From NCBI GenBank assembly GCA_002372815.1, contig DFIR01000047.1, forward strand, positions 1-6,193: a stretch of DNA of 6,193 nucleotides, written 5' to 3'. Each line of letters opens with the position of its first letter. Positions within the stretch are counted from its first letter, which is position 1. Origin of the DNA: Lachnospiraceae bacterium UBA3692. Lineage in GTDB: Bacteria > Bacillota > Clostridia > Lachnospirales > Lachnospiraceae. Below, piece after piece: positions 5,327 to 6,193 of the stretch. The translations under genes were made by a program, and so were the position numbers. The notes under the pieces are model-generated. The model worked only from the letters and a program-made list of their open reading frames with translations, was not told where the DNA came from and ran no database searches.

Positions 5327-6193
5327 TCAGGCCTTGCCGTCGGATCCGAGAACTTCCGTGATCTTGTGCGCAACGATCGCCTTGACATACTTGCGGCCGT
5401 CGCCGATGTACTGTCTGGGATCGAAGTGATCCGGATGTGCCTCGAAGTGCTCGCGGATACCGGCCGTCATGCCGAGACGAAGGTCGGAATCGATGTTGAT
5501 CTTGCAGACCGCGCCCTTCGCAGCCTCACGAAGCTGATCCTCCGGAATGCCGATGGCATCCTTCAGAGCGCCGCCGTGCGCGTTGATGATGCGGACATAC
5601 TCCTGCGGAACGGAAGAAGAACCGTGCAGGACGATCGGGAAGCCCGGAAGCCTTCTGGAAACTTCCGCCAGGATGTCCAGGCGAAGCTTCGGATCCGTGC
5701 CGGGTTTGAACTTGTAAGCGCCGTGGCTGGTGCCGATGGCGATGGCGAGGGAGTCAACGCCGGTCCTCTTCACGAACTCCTCGACCTGGTCGGGATCCGT
5801 GTACATAGCCTTGTCGGCGTCCACGCTGACAGCATCCTCGATGCCCGCGAGCGTGCCGAGTTCCGCCTCGACCACAACGCCGTGCTCATGCGCATACTCC
5901 GCGACCTTTCTGGACTCCTCGATGTTGTCCTCGAAATCGTGGCCGGAGTAGTCGATCATGACGGAAGTGAAGCCGCTGTCGACGCACTCTTTGCAGACTG
6001 CGAAGTCCGCGCCGTGATCCAGGTGCAGAGCGATCGGGATCTCCGGATACAGCTCGACGGCTGCTTCGACGAGTTTCTTCAGATAGACGGAGTTCGCATA
6101 CTTTCTCGCGCCTGCGCTGGCCTGCAGGATCACGGGAGACTTGAGCTCAGCAGCCGCCTCGGTGATCGCCTGCACGATCTCCATGTTGTTGAC
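5327..6193 (-). CDS. fba: Class II fructose-bisphosphate aldolase, 5' end outside window
   Basis: A zinc-dependent aldolase that reversibly splits fructose 1,6-bisphosphate into dihydroxyacetone phosphate and glyceraldehyde 3-phosphate, in glycolysis and gluconeogenesis. Counting from the Met at 6184, it shows LHLDHGAD (D56 catalytic, H57 zinc ligand), VEAELG (106-111), AIGTSHGAYKF (H154) and VLHGSS (H187), the metal ligands and phosphate-binding loops, then INIDSDLR (229-236). The reading frame is open through the window edge: GTC AAC AAC before that Met gives V-N-N, as in the family motif around FNVNNMEIVQ. That Met is therefore internal, and roughly 20 N-terminal residues are missing. Compact length and sequence fit the class IIB form common in Clostridia. 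Its own terminator follows, so it is probably transcribed apart from the asparaginase cluster. Confidence 0.96.
   Translation of the reverse strand, partial: VNNMEIVQAITEAAAELKSPVILQASAGARKYANSVYLKKLVEAAVELYPEIPIALHLDHGADFAVCKECVDSGFTSVMIDYSGHDFEDNIEESRKVAEYAHEHGVVVEAELGTLAGIEDAVSVDADKAMYTDPDQVEEFVKRTGVDSLAIAIGTSHGAYKFKPGTDPKLRLDILAEVSRRLPGFPIVLHGSSSVPQEYVRIINAHGGALKDAIGIPEDQLREAAKGAVCKINIDSDLRLGMTAGIREHFEAHPDHFDPRQYIGDGRKYVKAIVAHKITEVLGSDGKA

Overview
The window looks like chromosomal DNA from a GC-rich Clostridia-type Firmicute, probably Lachnospiraceae-like. This is inferred from the clostridial-type class IIB aldolase, strong GGAG ribosome binding sites, a DUF3298 lipoprotein and the style of the IS1182-family transposase. 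No marker gene here fixes the taxon.

All five convincing genes lie on the minus strand. From the right edge they are: a class II fructose-bisphosphate aldolase (5' end cut by the window); an intergenic stem-loop terminator; a cytosolic-type L-asparaginase; a lipoprotein with a DUF3298/RsiV-like C-terminal domain; and an alpha/beta hydrolase. The last three form a tight cluster, with gaps of 34 and 1 nt, and are probably one transcript. The hydrolase start is translationally coupled to the lipoprotein stop. No metabolic link among the three can be proven from sequence. A plausible division is cytosolic asparagine breakdown, an exported lipoprotein, and a cytosolic esterase or hydrolase of unknown substrate.

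The left part of the window is repeat and mobile DNA. A complete IS1182-family element (about 327-2252) carries an intact 541-codon transposase. Each of its ends is a hairpin, and an inward-facing terminator sits just inside each end. The element lies at the dyad centre of an older, diverged palindrome of about 260 bp. The palindrome's arms (about 162-278 plus 317-326, and 2253-2384) match in inverted orientation through several colinear blocks. The left arm also holds an extra 38-bp stem-loop absent from the right arm. The locus is therefore nested: a fold-back (MITE/REP-like) element, then a small hairpin insertion, then an IS1182 insertion.

At the far left is a 62-bp tandem repeat (2.7 copies visible, probably continuing past the edge). 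Its motif CTGTCTAT/ATAGACAG alternates orientation with regular 28/22/12-bp spacing. A hairpin with the near-identical core CAGAGARCCGTCCCC lies just after two minus-strand genes (the hydrolase and the aldolase), which points to a dispersed 3'-end repeat family. I see no tRNA, rRNA, CRISPR or defence system. The most unusual content is the layered repeat structure around the IS.
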